From Tenacibaculum maritimum NCIMB 2154 (lineage in GTDB: Bacteria > Bacteroidota > Bacteroidia > Flavobacteriales > Flavobacteriaceae): 64,000 nt of DNA. How positions within the stretch are numbered: the stretch's first letter is position 1; every line of letters begins with the position of its first letter. The DNA lies in assembly GCF_900119795.1 (NCBI RefSeq), contig NZ_LT634361.1, positions 620,001 through 684,000 of the forward strand. Reading direction: 5' to 3'. Positions 1 through 8,221 of this stretch are shown here, piece after piece. The position numbers and the translations under genes were made by a program. Below the pieces are notes generated by a model. It worked only from the letters and a program-made list of their open reading frames with translations. It was not told the DNA's origin and did no database searches.

Positions 1-177
1 AGCACTGCTGGGTAGCTACGTCGGGAAGGGATAAGCGCTGAAAGCATATAAGCGCGAAACCCACTACAAGATGAGATTTCTTTAAAGGGTCGTTGGAGAT
101 TACAACGTTGATAGGCTATAGGTGTAAAGGCAGTAATGTCATAGCCGAGTAGTACTAATAACCCATAGGCTTATGTA
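1..177 (+). rRNA. 23S ribosomal RNA, 3' end (partial)
   Basis: The first ~177 bases read as the conserved 3' end of bacterial 23S rRNA (helices 95-101 region): the segment with GCACTGCTGGGTAGCTACGT, the TAGTACTAATA motif and the closing GGCTTATGTA typical of Bacteroidota. The gene begins outside the window. The 5S gene follows on the same strand about 110 bases later, as in an ordinary rrn operon. The exact 3' end is estimated. Confidence 0.93.
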
Positions 178-285
178 TGGTCTTCCCCTCCATGTGAGGG
201 GAGGATAGACTCTTTATAATGATTTGATTAGGATATTTTTTTACTAATATGTTAACTTTTACAGTTGGAATATACTGAACGATTT

Positions 286-391
286 AAGGTGATTATAGCG
301 ATGGGGCTCACCTCTTACCATTCCGAACAGAGAAGTTAAGCCCATTAGCGCCGATGGTACTGCCACAGGTGGGAGAGTAGGTCGTTGCCTT
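286..391 (+). rRNA. 5S ribosomal RNA
   Basis: Typical 5S core with CCATTCCGAACAGAGAAGTT, then AAGCCCATTAGCGCCGATGG and GGTGGGAGAGTAGGTC. The 5' AAGG can pair with the 3' CCTT, which sets the approximate ends (about 106 nt). It follows the 23S 3' end on the same strand and is closed by a strong terminator a few bases downstream. Confidence 0.92.
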
Positions 392-397
392 GCTTTT

Positions 398-428
398 AAA
401 GCTCTTAGTTAAAAAACTAAGAGCTTTT
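398..428 (+). terminator. rRNA operon terminator
   Basis: AAGCTCTTAGTT and AACTAAGAGCTT form a 12-bp stem with a small A-rich loop, followed by a T run. It lies directly after the 5S gene and is the expected intrinsic terminator of the rrn operon. Confidence 0.85.
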
Positions 429-501
429 TTTATGGAATTTATTTCCGAAAGGAATGCACTAGATATAAGGGCTTTTTAAGGATCAATCGCAAAAGTTGTG
501 G

Positions 502-1354
502 TTAAGCAAAAACCTGAGTTAATCTGTATAAGAAAAATTCTACGTTTCTCACCCCTCTAAATTGTGTTCTAAATGCTTTTACCTTTGCATTGAAAGATTC
601 CGCGGAAGCGTTTGTGCTTCGATTGTCAAAATAGTTGCGTATAGATTGATAATTTAAATTAATAGAGTTGGCTACAATACTAAAAGCTTTAAATTTTGAT
701 TCCTCTACCTCTTTAAACCAATGCGCTAGCTTGGTATAGGCTATATCCTTGGTTATAGTTTTGTTATTAAACAGATTTTTGAGTTTTTGACAGATGCTGT
801 ATGCCTTTTTAATATCAGGATAGTTTTTAAATAATATTTTAGCTCTTTGCTGTTGTTTTGGTGTCCAATCACTTTTGGATTTATATAATAAATATTTACT
901 TCTTGCTAATAATTGTTTTAAAGTATCTGCATTAGTAAAAGTTTTAGTAGTGTATGCTTTGTTATTTTTTTAGCTTCTTTTATTTGGTTGTTTTCTTGGT
1001 CTATGGCTTTCCAACGATGTTTTATACGAATATCTTGTAAAGCATCTAAGGCTAATTTCTGCACATGAAATCTATCTGTGACTTGCACAGATTTAGGAAA
1101 GCATCTTTTAACGATTAATTTCATGGAATATGCCATGTCTAAAGTGATTTCTTTGACTTTATTAGGTTTAGCACTTGGTATTTTATAAAGATATTGGATT
1201 ACTTACTCCTCCTTAGTTCCTGCAATGATAGCAACAATACTTCCTGCCTTGCCTTTGGCTTTTTTGTTAGTCGCAATAGTATAGAGTTCTGTTTTAGACA
1301 AAGCAACTTTATCAATAGAAAGTTGTTTTCCTATATTCTCAGGGGATAATAATA
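502..1354 (-). pseudogene. ISL3/ISAon1-type transposase, C-terminal part (decayed)
   Basis: Read on the minus strand in more than one frame, the segment encodes the catalytic part of a Bacteroidota ISL3/ISAon1-family transposase: SPENIGKQL, then LDMAYSMKLIVKRCFPKS, VTDRFHVQKLALDALQDI, and the C-terminal SAESFNAKVKAFRTQFRG ending in a stop at 502-504. It is broken by an in-frame TAA near 1200 (GTKEE*VIQYLYK), by a frameshift near 945, and by insertion of an IS630-type element at 1355. The missing first half is at 2476-2620. It is not expected to make protein. The family assignment rests on remembered resemblance. Confidence 0.8.
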
Positions 1355-1397
1355 CCAATTAAACTTTAATTTAAGTTAAATTTATTATCTTTAAGGT

Positions 1398-1892
1398 ATG
1401 GGAAGACTGACTCAAATCCGTATTAGAGAAGATTTAGACACATTAGAATCGTACAAACAAAAAGTAACCAATTTTAAGAGTTCACAAAAGCTTAAAGTTT
1501 TGTTTTTAATTAGCTCAGGAGGTTATAAAACATTAGGTCCAATAGCTAGTATCCTTTCTATCAATTATAGTACTCTTCATAGATGGTTGAAGATATATAG
1601 AGAAAAAGGAATAGATTATTATCTAAGTCCAGACAAACGTAATAGATCCTCAAAAATAATTACTCCTGCTATTCACAAGGAGTTACAGAATCTGTTGAAC
1701 CAAGAAAGAGTTCAATTCAATGGTTATAAAGATGTTCAAAAGTGGTTAGAAGTAAATCACGGTGTTAAGATTGAATATCAATGGCTTTGGAAATACTTAA
1801 AAACTAAATTAGGTACTACTCTTAAAGTTCCAAGAAAAAGTAACGTTAAGAAAGATAAAGATGCTTCGGCTGAATTTTTTAAAACTTCCTGA
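1398..1892 (+). CDS. IS630-family transposase, N-terminal helix-turn-helix part (ORF A)
   Basis: 164 residues with the N-terminal tandem HTH arrangement of IS630 transposases (residues about 30-100, with TLHRWLKIYREKGIDYYLSP as the second HTH and linker, followed by a winged-helix-like part containing YKDVQKWLEVNHGVKIEYQW). It binds the element ends. It lacks the DDE catalytic domain, which lies in the +1 frame in the next gene; the frames overlap at 1861-1892. Near 1880 a run of T then A (TTTTTTAAAA) precedes the stop. A +1 (or -2) frameshift there would give one full-length transposase. Whether this is programmed or a mutation cannot be told from one copy. Confidence 0.8.
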   Translation: MGRLTQIRIREDLDTLESYKQKVTNFKSSQKLKVLFLISSGGYKTLGPIASILSINYSTLHRWLKIYREKGIDYYLSPDKRNRSSKIITPAIHKELQNLLNQERVQFNGYKDVQKWLEVNHGVKIEYQWLWKYLKTKLGTTLKVPRKSNVKKDKDASAEFFKTS

Positions 1893-2469
1893 TAGGTTTA
1901 ATTTGATTAGAGATAGTCTAAATAAGAATAATAGATTTGATAGCGTCAATTTATATTTTCAAGATGAATCTCGATTTGGTCTGAAGACCTTTGTAGGTAA
2001 ATGTCTATCGTTAGTAGGATTAAAACCAGTAGTGTCTTACCAACATAAATTTTCTAATACTTACCTGTGGGGTAGCTATTCTCCTATAAATGGAGATAGT
2101 TTTGTGTGGGAAATTAATGGAGTAGATTCAAAAATATTTGAAGCCTATTTAGCGGCTTTTTCTCTACATAATCCTAACGAATATAAAATTGTAGTTATAG
2201 ATAATGCCGCTTTTCATTCCTCAAAAAATATTAATGTGCCTGATAATATTTTTCTCTTGAGAATACCTCCGTACACACCAGAACTTAATCCCTGTGAACA
2301 AATATGGCAATATATCAAGTATCGTTTTAGAAATAAGTATTTTCAAAATATGACAGAATTAAAACAATGGTTATATCAAATTGTAAATCAAATGGACAAT
2401 GAACTTATAAAATCAATTGTAGCTGATTATAGATACAAAGAAATATTTATAACGCATTTTAAAGTTTAA
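1861..2469 (+). CDS. IS630-family transposase, DDE catalytic part (ORF B)
   Basis: Up to 202 residues forming the DDE_3 endonuclease domain. The three acidic positions are visible as YFQDESRFG, VVIDNAAFH and LNPCEQIWQ, in the order and spacing of IS630 transposases. The stop at 2469 is just inside the right inverted end. The annotated ATG (1861) is probably not a real initiation site; translation is more likely by frameshifting from ORF A near the TTTTTTAAAA run. All catalytic residues seem intact, so the element may still be mobile if frameshifting occurs. Confidence 0.8.
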   Translation: MLRLNFLKLPDRFNLIRDSLNKNNRFDSVNLYFQDESRFGLKTFVGKCLSLVGLKPVVSYQHKFSNTYLWGSYSPINGDSFVWEINGVDSKIFEAYLAAFSLHNPNEYKIVVIDNAAFHSSKNINVPDNIFLLRIPPYTPELNPCEQIWQYIKYRFRNKYFQNMTELKQWLYQIVNQMDNELIKSIVADYRYKEIFITHFKV

Positions 2470-2475
2470 ATCGTA

Positions 2476-2620
2476 TAACCAATCTTTGGCATGTGATTTT
2501 TCCTTCCACTATTTAAAATCGCTTAAATAATCTTTAAACTGGCGCTGTAGTTTCTTACCATTAAGCCCATAAAAACTAGCAATCGTATTTACCTCTTAAA
2601 GGAAAATCTTCCACCATATT
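2476..2620 (-). pseudogene. ISL3/ISAon1-type transposase, N-terminal fragment
   Basis: On the minus strand this reads NMVEDFPLRGKY, then (after a small deletion) IASFYGLNGKKLQRQFKDYL, SDFK, an in-frame TAG, and WKEKSHAKDWL, which continues the transposase whose second half is at 502-1354. It is cut off at its 5' end only a few bases after the rodA stop codon, so the upstream part of the old element is missing. The in-frame stop and deletion show decay independent of the IS630 insertion. Confidence 0.7.
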
Positions 2621-2625
2621 TTGAC

Positions 2626-3903
2626 CTACCAGTTGTATTTTTTATGCGCATCTAGTCTAATAAAAATAAAAAGCAATACAGTAAAACCCCATAAAGAAGA
2701 GCCGCCATAACTAAAAAAAGGGAGCGGTATTCCAACCGTAGGAAGCAATCCGATGACCATACCTATATTTACTACGATATGGAAAAAGAATATAGAAGCC
2801 ACCCCATAGCCATAAACCCTTCCAAATTTATTAGTTTGTTGTTCTGAAAGGTATATAATTCTATAAAGAAAAGCCATGAAAACGATAATAACGGCGCAGC
2901 TTCCTATGAATCCCCATTCTTCTCCAATAGTACTAAATATGTAGTCAGTATCTTGCTCAGGAACAAATTTTCCTTGTGTTCTATCCCCTTGCAGAAAGCC
3001 TTTTCCTAGAAAGCCACCAGAGCTAATTGTTAATTCAGATTGATGAGTGTTATACCCAATACTTTTAGTATCCTTTTTTTTCCCCAGAAGCACATCAAAA
3101 CGATCTCTATGATGTTGTTTAAAAATGTTGTTATATGCAAATCCAGCACTGATAATAAAGCCTCCTAATATGATATAAGTGGCAGTAATTTTCATCCAAT
3201 TAAATCGTAAAAATCGCTGATCTTTATACATTGCATACAGTATAAATAATGTAATAATAGCATATATCGCTATAAGAATCCATAAAGCACCAAAGTATAT
3301 TGTTCCTATAAAGAGTAAGATAGCTGTAGTACCAAAAAGCAAGTAGTTTAAGGTCAATCCTTCCCTATTTAGCACAAAAAAGAAAGCCAAATAAATGAGT
3401 ACAGAACCCATGTCGGGTTGCAATGCAATAAGAAAAGCAGGAGTAAAGATGATTATAAAAGCCTTTATTTGATTTTTGATAAGCTTTAAATCGTATTGCC
3501 GATCACTTAGTAGTTTTGCTAAGGCGAGTGCTGTAAAAGCTTTTGCAAATTCAGAAGGTTGTAGTCCTATACCTCCAAAATTGTACCAAGAGGTTGCCCC
3601 GTTGATATTTTTACCGAAAATGAATAATCCTGTTAAAGAAATGATAGAGATGAGATAAAAAAGAGAAGCAAAGCGCTCGTAAAATTTAGAGTTTAAGAAC
3701 AGGATAAAAATAATGATGAGGAGGCTTAAAGCTATCCATATAAGTTGTTTTCCGTATCGAGTAGAAGCATCTAGCATCGTTGTGTGTGCTTCTGTTGTAG
3801 AAGCAGCATAGATGTTTAGCCAGCCAAATCCAACTAGAGAGAAATAAAAGATAACGAGTAGCCAATCAATATTTAAAAATATATTATTCCGTTCCTGTCG
3901 CAA
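2626..3903 (-). CDS. rodA: Rod-shape-determining protein RodA (SEDS glycosyltransferase)
   Basis: 425 residues, about ten membrane segments, FtsW/RodA/SpoVE family. It polymerises lipid II into glycan strands in the elongasome together with the class B PBP2 encoded immediately upstream. Diagnostic C-terminal signature: GLLPTVGIPLPFFSYGGSS, followed by a final membrane helix. The PSEFAKAF motif lies near residue 116. The start overlaps the end of mrdA by 20 bp, indicating translational coupling. It is the last gene of the purH-mreBCD-mrdA-rodA run; the decayed IS begins right after its stop and seems not to have truncated it. Confidence 0.96.
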   Translation of the reverse strand: MRQERNNIFLNIDWLLVIFYFSLVGFGWLNIYAASTTEAHTTMLDASTRYGKQLIWIALSLLIIIFILFLNSKFYERFASLFYLISIISLTGLFIFGKNINGATSWYNFGGIGLQPSEFAKAFTALALAKLLSDRQYDLKLIKNQIKAFIIIFTPAFLIALQPDMGSVLIYLAFFFVLNREGLTLNYLLFGTTAILLFIGTIYFGALWILIAIYAIITLFILYAMYKDQRFLRFNWMKITATYIILGGFIISAGFAYNNIFKQHHRDRFDVLLGKKKDTKSIGYNTHQSELTISSGGFLGKGFLQGDRTQGKFVPEQDTDYIFSTIGEEWGFIGSCAVIIVFMAFLYRIIYLSEQQTNKFGRVYGYGVASIFFFHIVVNIGMVIGLLPTVGIPLPFFSYGGSSLWGFTVLLFIFIRLDAHKKYNW

Positions 3904-5770
3904 TGGTATCTAGTTTTTGAATTTGTTTATCGTAAGTTTCTTGCAGGTTCATTTGAAGCATTTTCTTTTCGCGATAGTAGTTGGCTTTAGAAATAGAGCC
4001 ATTCAAGTATTTTTCAATCATTAAGCTCGTTATAGGAGCAGCAATAGTTGACCCGTAACCTCCATTTTCAACAAAAATAGCAAGTGCTATTTTAGGATTA
4101 TCTTTAGGAGCAAAAGCAACGAAAATAGAATGATCAGGAAGTTTGATCTTTTTACCATTTATTCTAGTAAAGTTTTCTACTGTTCCTGTTTTACCGCAAA
4201 TATCAATTCCTTTAACTTGGCTATATTTTCCTGTTCCTGTTTTAAAAACTTCGTGCATGGCTTCTACTACGGGAGGGAAGTGTTTTGCATCAACAGATGT
4301 TTTTTTAGGAACGGTATAAGAGGAATCTTTGATAAATGATTTACTTATTTTTTTTACAATATGAGGAGTGTAATAGTAACCTCTATTAGCAATGGCAGCA
4401 GTAACATTAGCTAGTTGTATAGGAGTGGTTTCTATTTCACCTTGACCAATAGCGTTTGATATTGTTGTAGTTGCTCCCCAACGATATTTATAACGACTGG
4501 TATAAAATTGAGCATTAGGAACTCTTCCCCTTCTACCAGAAGGAAGGTCATACCCTAAAAAATTACCTAGTCCAAAGCTTTTTACATGTTTACTCCAAAC
4601 ATTTAATCCTTCAGACGGAGTTTTATATTTATCGATTATTTTTCGATAAGTTGCTGAGAAATAGCTATTACAAGATTTAGCAACAGCAGCATTAAATCTA
4701 ATAGGTCTTCCAGTAATTCCACAATGGCATCCCATGAATTCCTTTTTCCTTTTTCCATAGCGATATCCATGATAACAATATACATAGAAGTTTTTATCAA
4801 TGACCTCTTCCTGCAAACCAATAAGTCCGTTAAGCATTTTAAAAGGAGAACCAGGGGCGTATTGAGCTTGTAAACCTCTATCATACATAGGTTTGTTAAT
4901 TGTATCGCCAAAGAGTTTTATAGAATTGGAAGAACGTTTGCGCCCAACCATCATATTAGGATCATATGAAGGAGCTGTTATTAAGGCTAAGATTTCTCCA
5001 GAGGAAGGTTCAATAGCAACAATGCCTCCTCTTTTACCAGTCATAAGCGTTTCGCCATATTTTTGCAAGTCGCTATCTATGGTTAACGTCAAATCTTTTC
5101 CTGTTACAGCAAGTGTATCATATTTTCCGTTTTTATAGGAGCCTATGATTCGATTTAGATTGTTTCTTTGTAGGTATTTTTTACCTTTAGTTCCTCTAAG
5201 AGTTTTTTCATATTGTTTTTCTATACCCCATGCACCAATAAGCTCTCCTTGCTCGTAGTAATCACTTTTTTTAGCGAGATTAGGATTTACTTCACTAATA
5301 TAGCCAAGAATATTTGCCGCAGCGTTAATTGGATAGTTTCTTATGATTCTCTTTTGAATATAAAAACCTTTGAATTTATTTAGTTTTTCTTGAAGAAAGG
5401 CAAAATCTTCTTTAGCCAGTTGCTTTACAAATACAGAAGGAAGCCATCTTGCATATTTTTTTGCTTTTTTTATTTTAAGATCGAAGCTTTCTTTTGATAT
5501 TTTTAAGAGTGTGCAAAATTCAAGAGTATCTAGCGGCTTTACCTCTTTTGGGATGACCATAACATCATAGGATAATTGATTGGCTACTAGTAATTTTCCA
5601 TTACGATCGTAAATGTGCCCACGTTCTGGGTATTCGTATTCTGGTTTTACAGCGGCATTTTTAACAGGATTGTATCCGGAGTTCCGAAGTATTTGTAATT
5701 GGAATAATCTTCCTATAAAGATTAATCCTATACATGTGATTAAAAAAATAAGCAAAAAACTTCGCTTCAT
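3884..5770 (-). CDS. mrdA: Penicillin-binding protein 2 (peptidoglycan D,D-transpeptidase MrdA)
   Basis: 628 residues: one N-terminal membrane helix (about 4-24), a PBP dimerisation domain with RGHIYDRNGKLL-type start (about 50-215), then the transpeptidase domain. The three penicillin-binding motifs are complete: SPFK with Ser308 and Lys311, SCN at 366-368, and KTG at 527-529. It crosslinks peptidoglycan during lateral-wall growth and partners with RodA. Its 3' end overlaps rodA and its start abuts the mreD stop (shared base 5770), so the genes are co-translated. Confidence 0.96.
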   Translation of the reverse strand: MKRSFLLIFLITCIGLIFIGRLFQLQILRNSGYNPVKNAAVKPEYEYPERGHIYDRNGKLLVANQLSYDVMVIPKEVKPLDTLEFCTLLKISKESFDLKIKKAKKYARWLPSVFVKQLAKEDFAFLQEKLNKFKGFYIQKRIIRNYPINAAANILGYISEVNPNLAKKSDYYEQGELIGAWGIEKQYEKTLRGTKGKKYLQRNNLNRIIGSYKNGKYDTLAVTGKDLTLTIDSDLQKYGETLMTGKRGGIVAIEPSSGEILALITAPSYDPNMMVGRKRSSNSIKLFGDTINKPMYDRGLQAQYAPGSPFKMLNGLIGLQEEVIDKNFYVYCYHGYRYGKRKKEFMGCHCGITGRPIRFNAAVAKSCNSYFSATYRKIIDKYKTPSEGLNVWSKHVKSFGLGNFLGYDLPSGRRGRVPNAQFYTSRYKYRWGATTTISNAIGQGEIETTPIQLANVTAAIANRGYYYTPHIVKKISKSFIKDSSYTVPKKTSVDAKHFPPVVEAMHEVFKTGTGKYSQVKGIDICGKTGTVENFTRINGKKIKLPDHSIFVAFAPKDNPKIALAIFVENGGYGSTIAAPITSLMIEKYLNGSISKANYYREKKMLQMNLQETYDKQIQKLDTIATGTE

Positions 5771-6273
5771 TATTGCTTTTTACTGAATATAAAGGTTCCT
5801 AAAAAAAATAGAATTAACGTAAATATGCTAGAAAATATTGTATTTACGATAACGCCTGAAAAATTGTGAAAGCTAAAGTTAATGAAAGTAAATAATATGA
5901 GATGATGAATAATAGTTAAAATTACCACATAATTAAAAACTTTTCCAAAAGCTTCTAAGCGAAGGTTAAATAAAGGGAAATCGACTGCTGTCTTATTGAA
6001 TATCAATTTGATAAAGAATAACCGAATATAGGCTATAAATAATATAGAAAAGGCGTTTACTCCTCCTGAATCAGCAAATAAGTCAACCGATAAACCTAAT
6101 AAAAAGGAAAGAAACAAAAAGGGTATTCTGTTTTGATTTAGCGGATAAAAAAAGACGAAAGAAATATATAGGTAGGGATTTATGTACCCTAGGAATAAGA
6201 TATTATTCAGGATAAATACTTGTAGTAGTAACAAGAAAAAAAATAAAAAACTGATATAAAACGCTTTATTCAC
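5770..6273 (-). CDS. mreD: Rod-shape-determining protein MreD
   Basis: 167 residues, very hydrophobic, about five membrane segments, with no catalytic motif. MreD is poorly conserved, so the call rests on size, topology, the LSFLLGLSVDLFADSGGVNA stretch (DLF.. followed by G.N.F is typical) and above all position between mreC and mrdA. The start overlaps the mreC end by 8 bp. It is part of the MreBCD-RodA-PBP2 elongation complex. Confidence 0.9.
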   Translation of the reverse strand: MNKAFYISFLFFFLLLLQVFILNNILFLGYINPYLYISFVFFYPLNQNRIPFLFLSFLLGLSVDLFADSGGVNAFSILFIAYIRLFFIKLIFNKTAVDFPLFNLRLEAFGKVFNYVVILTIIHHLILFTFINFSFHNFSGVIVNTIFSSIFTLILFFLGTFIFSKKQ

Positions 6274-7096
6274 TTGTTGTATTTTCTAGTATTTTAATTT
6301 CATTTTTATGTAAATTACTGATAATATAAATATTATATAAGTTGCTCATGTCATTAAATAACTTGATGTCTAATGTATTTGAGGCTGTGTTTTGTAATGG
6401 CACATTTAAAATGGTTCCAATAGGAATGCCTTCAGGAAAAATGGTTGATTTACCTCCAGTAATGATGGTGTCTCCTACTTTAAAGCTGGCCTGTCTTGGT
6501 ATGTCTGTTAGTTGAACGATGTTGTAGTTGTTGCCATTCCATTTAAGAGTTCCAAAATGAGTACTGTTTTTTAAACGCGCATTTATGTTACTATTTTTAT
6601 TAAGTATTGATCGCACTCTGGCATAGTTATTAGAAACAGCATCTGTAATTCCAATAATGCCCTTGCTGTTAATAACTGCCATTTCTTTAGAAACGTTGGC
6701 GTTTTTGCCTTTATTGATGGTAATAAAGTTGTAGGGAGCGTGGTAATTGTTATTGATTATTTTAGCGTTGATATAATCATATTTTTGATGGTATAAAAGT
6801 GTGTCTATATGTGTAAAGTTATTGGTGCTATCGTTGGAAAAGCGCACTTTTTCCAAGAGTCTTCTTAGTGTTATATTTTCATCAACTAGTTCTTCATTTT
6901 GAGCTTTTAAGCTTAGATAACTTGCTAGATTAGCATACCGTTGGTACAAACCTCCTGTAATGAAATTAGCAGAATTAATAAATTTGCTCTTATGAAAAGT
7001 ATGATTATTGATTGTTAAAGCAACGGCAATTATTTCTAAAAAAATAAAAAATAAGAAATTTTTATACTTCTGAAAGAAATAGACCAGCTGCTGCAT
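6266..7096 (-). CDS. mreC: Rod-shape-determining protein MreC
   Basis: 276 residues: N-terminal membrane helix (about 13-29), a coiled-coil segment around the SLKAQNEELVDENITLRRLL region (about 62-85), then the periplasmic beta-barrel MreC domain with INKGKNANVSKEMAVINSKG and the conserved GIIGITDAVS and VGDTIITGG motifs. It bridges cytoplasmic MreB to the periplasmic PBP2. It lies 16 bp after mreB and overlaps mreD. Confidence 0.95.
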   Translation of the reverse strand: MQQLVYFFQKYKNFLFFIFLEIIAVALTINNHTFHKSKFINSANFITGGLYQRYANLASYLSLKAQNEELVDENITLRRLLEKVRFSNDSTNNFTHIDTLLYHQKYDYINAKIINNNYHAPYNFITINKGKNANVSKEMAVINSKGIIGITDAVSNNYARVRSILNKNSNINARLKNSTHFGTLKWNGNNYNIVQLTDIPRQASFKVGDTIITGGKSTIFPEGIPIGTILNVPLQNTASNTLDIKLFNDMSNLYNIYIISNLHKNEIKILENTTSE

Positions 7097-7112
7097 ATGA
7101 AAATAAACAAAA

Positions 7113-8141
7113 TTACTTAATTAATACACTTTTGTATTTTTCCAAATCTTTTAGAGTAGTTCCCGTACCTCTAACAACTGCTCTTAAAGGATCTTCAGCT
7201 ACATATACAGGTAAGTCTGTTTTTCTTGACAGACGTTTGTCTAGGCCTCTAAGCATAGATCCCCCGCCAGCTAAATAAATTCCAGTATTATAGATGTCAG
7301 CCGCTAATTCTGGAGGTGTTTTTGATAATGTTTCCATAACGGCATCCTCTATTCTTAAGATAGATTTGTCCAATGCTTTTGCTATTTCTCTGTAAGAAAC
7401 CTGTACTTGTTTAGGTTTTCCGCTTAGTAAATCTCTACCCTGTACCATCATGTCTTCAGGAGGAGTATCTAAGTCTTCCGTAGCGGCACCAATTGTAATT
7501 TTTATTTTTTCGGCAGTAGTTTCTCCTACATGTAAATTGTGTTGTGTACGCATATAGTACATGATATCACTGGTAAATAAGTCACCCGCAACCTTTACAG
7601 ATTGGTCACAAACAATTCCAGCTAATGCTATAACAGCAATTTCAGTAGTACCTCCACCTATATCAATAATCATATTTCCTTTAGGTTCCATAATATCAAC
7701 ACCAACACCTATGGCCGCAGCCATTGGTTCATAAATAAGATATATCTCTTTGGCATTCATATGGCGAGCAGAATCAATCACGGCACGTTTTTCTACTTCG
7801 GTAATTCCTGAAGGAATACAAATAACCATTCTTAAAGAAGGAGGAAAAAGCTTCTTTTTGATAGCGGGTATTTTCTTTACAAATTCCTTAATCATTTCTT
7901 CAGAAGCTTGAAAATCAGCAATAACTCCATCTTTTAAAGGGCGGATAGTTTTAATATTTTCATGGGTTTTCCCTTGCATTAAATTGGCTTCCTTTCCAAT
8001 TGCAATGATCTTTCCAGTAATCCTATTTCTTGCAACAATTGAAGGGCTATCAATAACTACTTTGCCATTATGAATAATAAGCGTATTAGCTGTTCCTAAA
8101 TCGATAGCGATATCTTCAGTCATAAAATCGAAAAAACCCAT
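7113..8141 (-). CDS. mreB: Rod-shape-determining protein MreB (bacterial actin)
   Basis: 342 residues, full length for MreB. Nucleotide-binding motifs: IDLGTANTLI near the N-terminus (phosphate 1), IDIGGGTTEIAVI (phosphate 2) and LAGGGSMLRGLDKRL (adenosine). The N-terminal MGFFDFMTEDIAIDLG matches Bacteroidota MreB with its short membrane-associating start. It forms the cytoskeletal filament that orients wall synthesis. A candidate promoter (8181-8188) lies just upstream, so it may be transcribed both from purH and on its own. Confidence 0.97.
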   Translation of the reverse strand: MGFFDFMTEDIAIDLGTANTLIIHNGKVVIDSPSIVARNRITGKIIAIGKEANLMQGKTHENIKTIRPLKDGVIADFQASEEMIKEFVKKIPAIKKKLFPPSLRMVICIPSGITEVEKRAVIDSARHMNAKEIYLIYEPMAAAIGVGVDIMEPKGNMIIDIGGGTTEIAVIALAGIVCDQSVKVAGDLFTSDIMYYMRTQHNLHVGETTAEKIKITIGAATEDLDTPPEDMMVQGRDLLSGKPKQVQVSYREIAKALDKSILRIEDAVMETLSKTPPELAADIYNTGIYLAGGGSMLRGLDKRLSRKTDLPVYVAEDPLRAVVRGTGTTLKDLEKYKSVLIK

Positions 8142-8180
8142 AAAAATACTTCTGTTTATTTTAAGTTAAATGTAACCTGA

Positions 8181-8188
8181 CAAATTTA
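8181..8188 (-). promoter_or_regulatory. Candidate -7 element upstream of mreB
   Basis: The minus strand reads TAAATTTG, matching the Bacteroidota -7 consensus TAnnTTTG, about 40 bases before the mreB ATG. A TTG lies 26 bases upstream, longer than ideal, so this is only a fair candidate for an internal promoter separating mreB from purH. Confidence 0.4.
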
Positions 8189-8221
8189 CTAAAAAACTGT
8201 ATTGCTTTTACATTCAAAAAA

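Larger units (their letters stand above)
1355..2473 (+). mobile_element. IS630-family insertion sequence (about 1.12 kb)
   Basis: Two overlapping reading frames of an IS630-type transposase lie between imperfect inverted ends. The left end reads ATACCAATTAAACTTTAA from 1352. The reverse complement of the right end reads ATACGATTTAAACTTTAA from 2476. These differ at two positions in the first 17. Both are flanked by TA (1353-1354 and 2474-2475), the target duplication expected for the IS630/mariner group. The element sits inside the older ISL3/ISAon1-type transposase gene, so it inserted later. Confidence 0.85.

Noticed and set aside
1355..2473. Clean excision of IS630 restoring the transposase frame
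   Set aside because: Joining the flanks at one TA leaves the two halves out of frame (..DWLYYYPL..), so the host gene was probably already damaged or the boundary is off by some bases.
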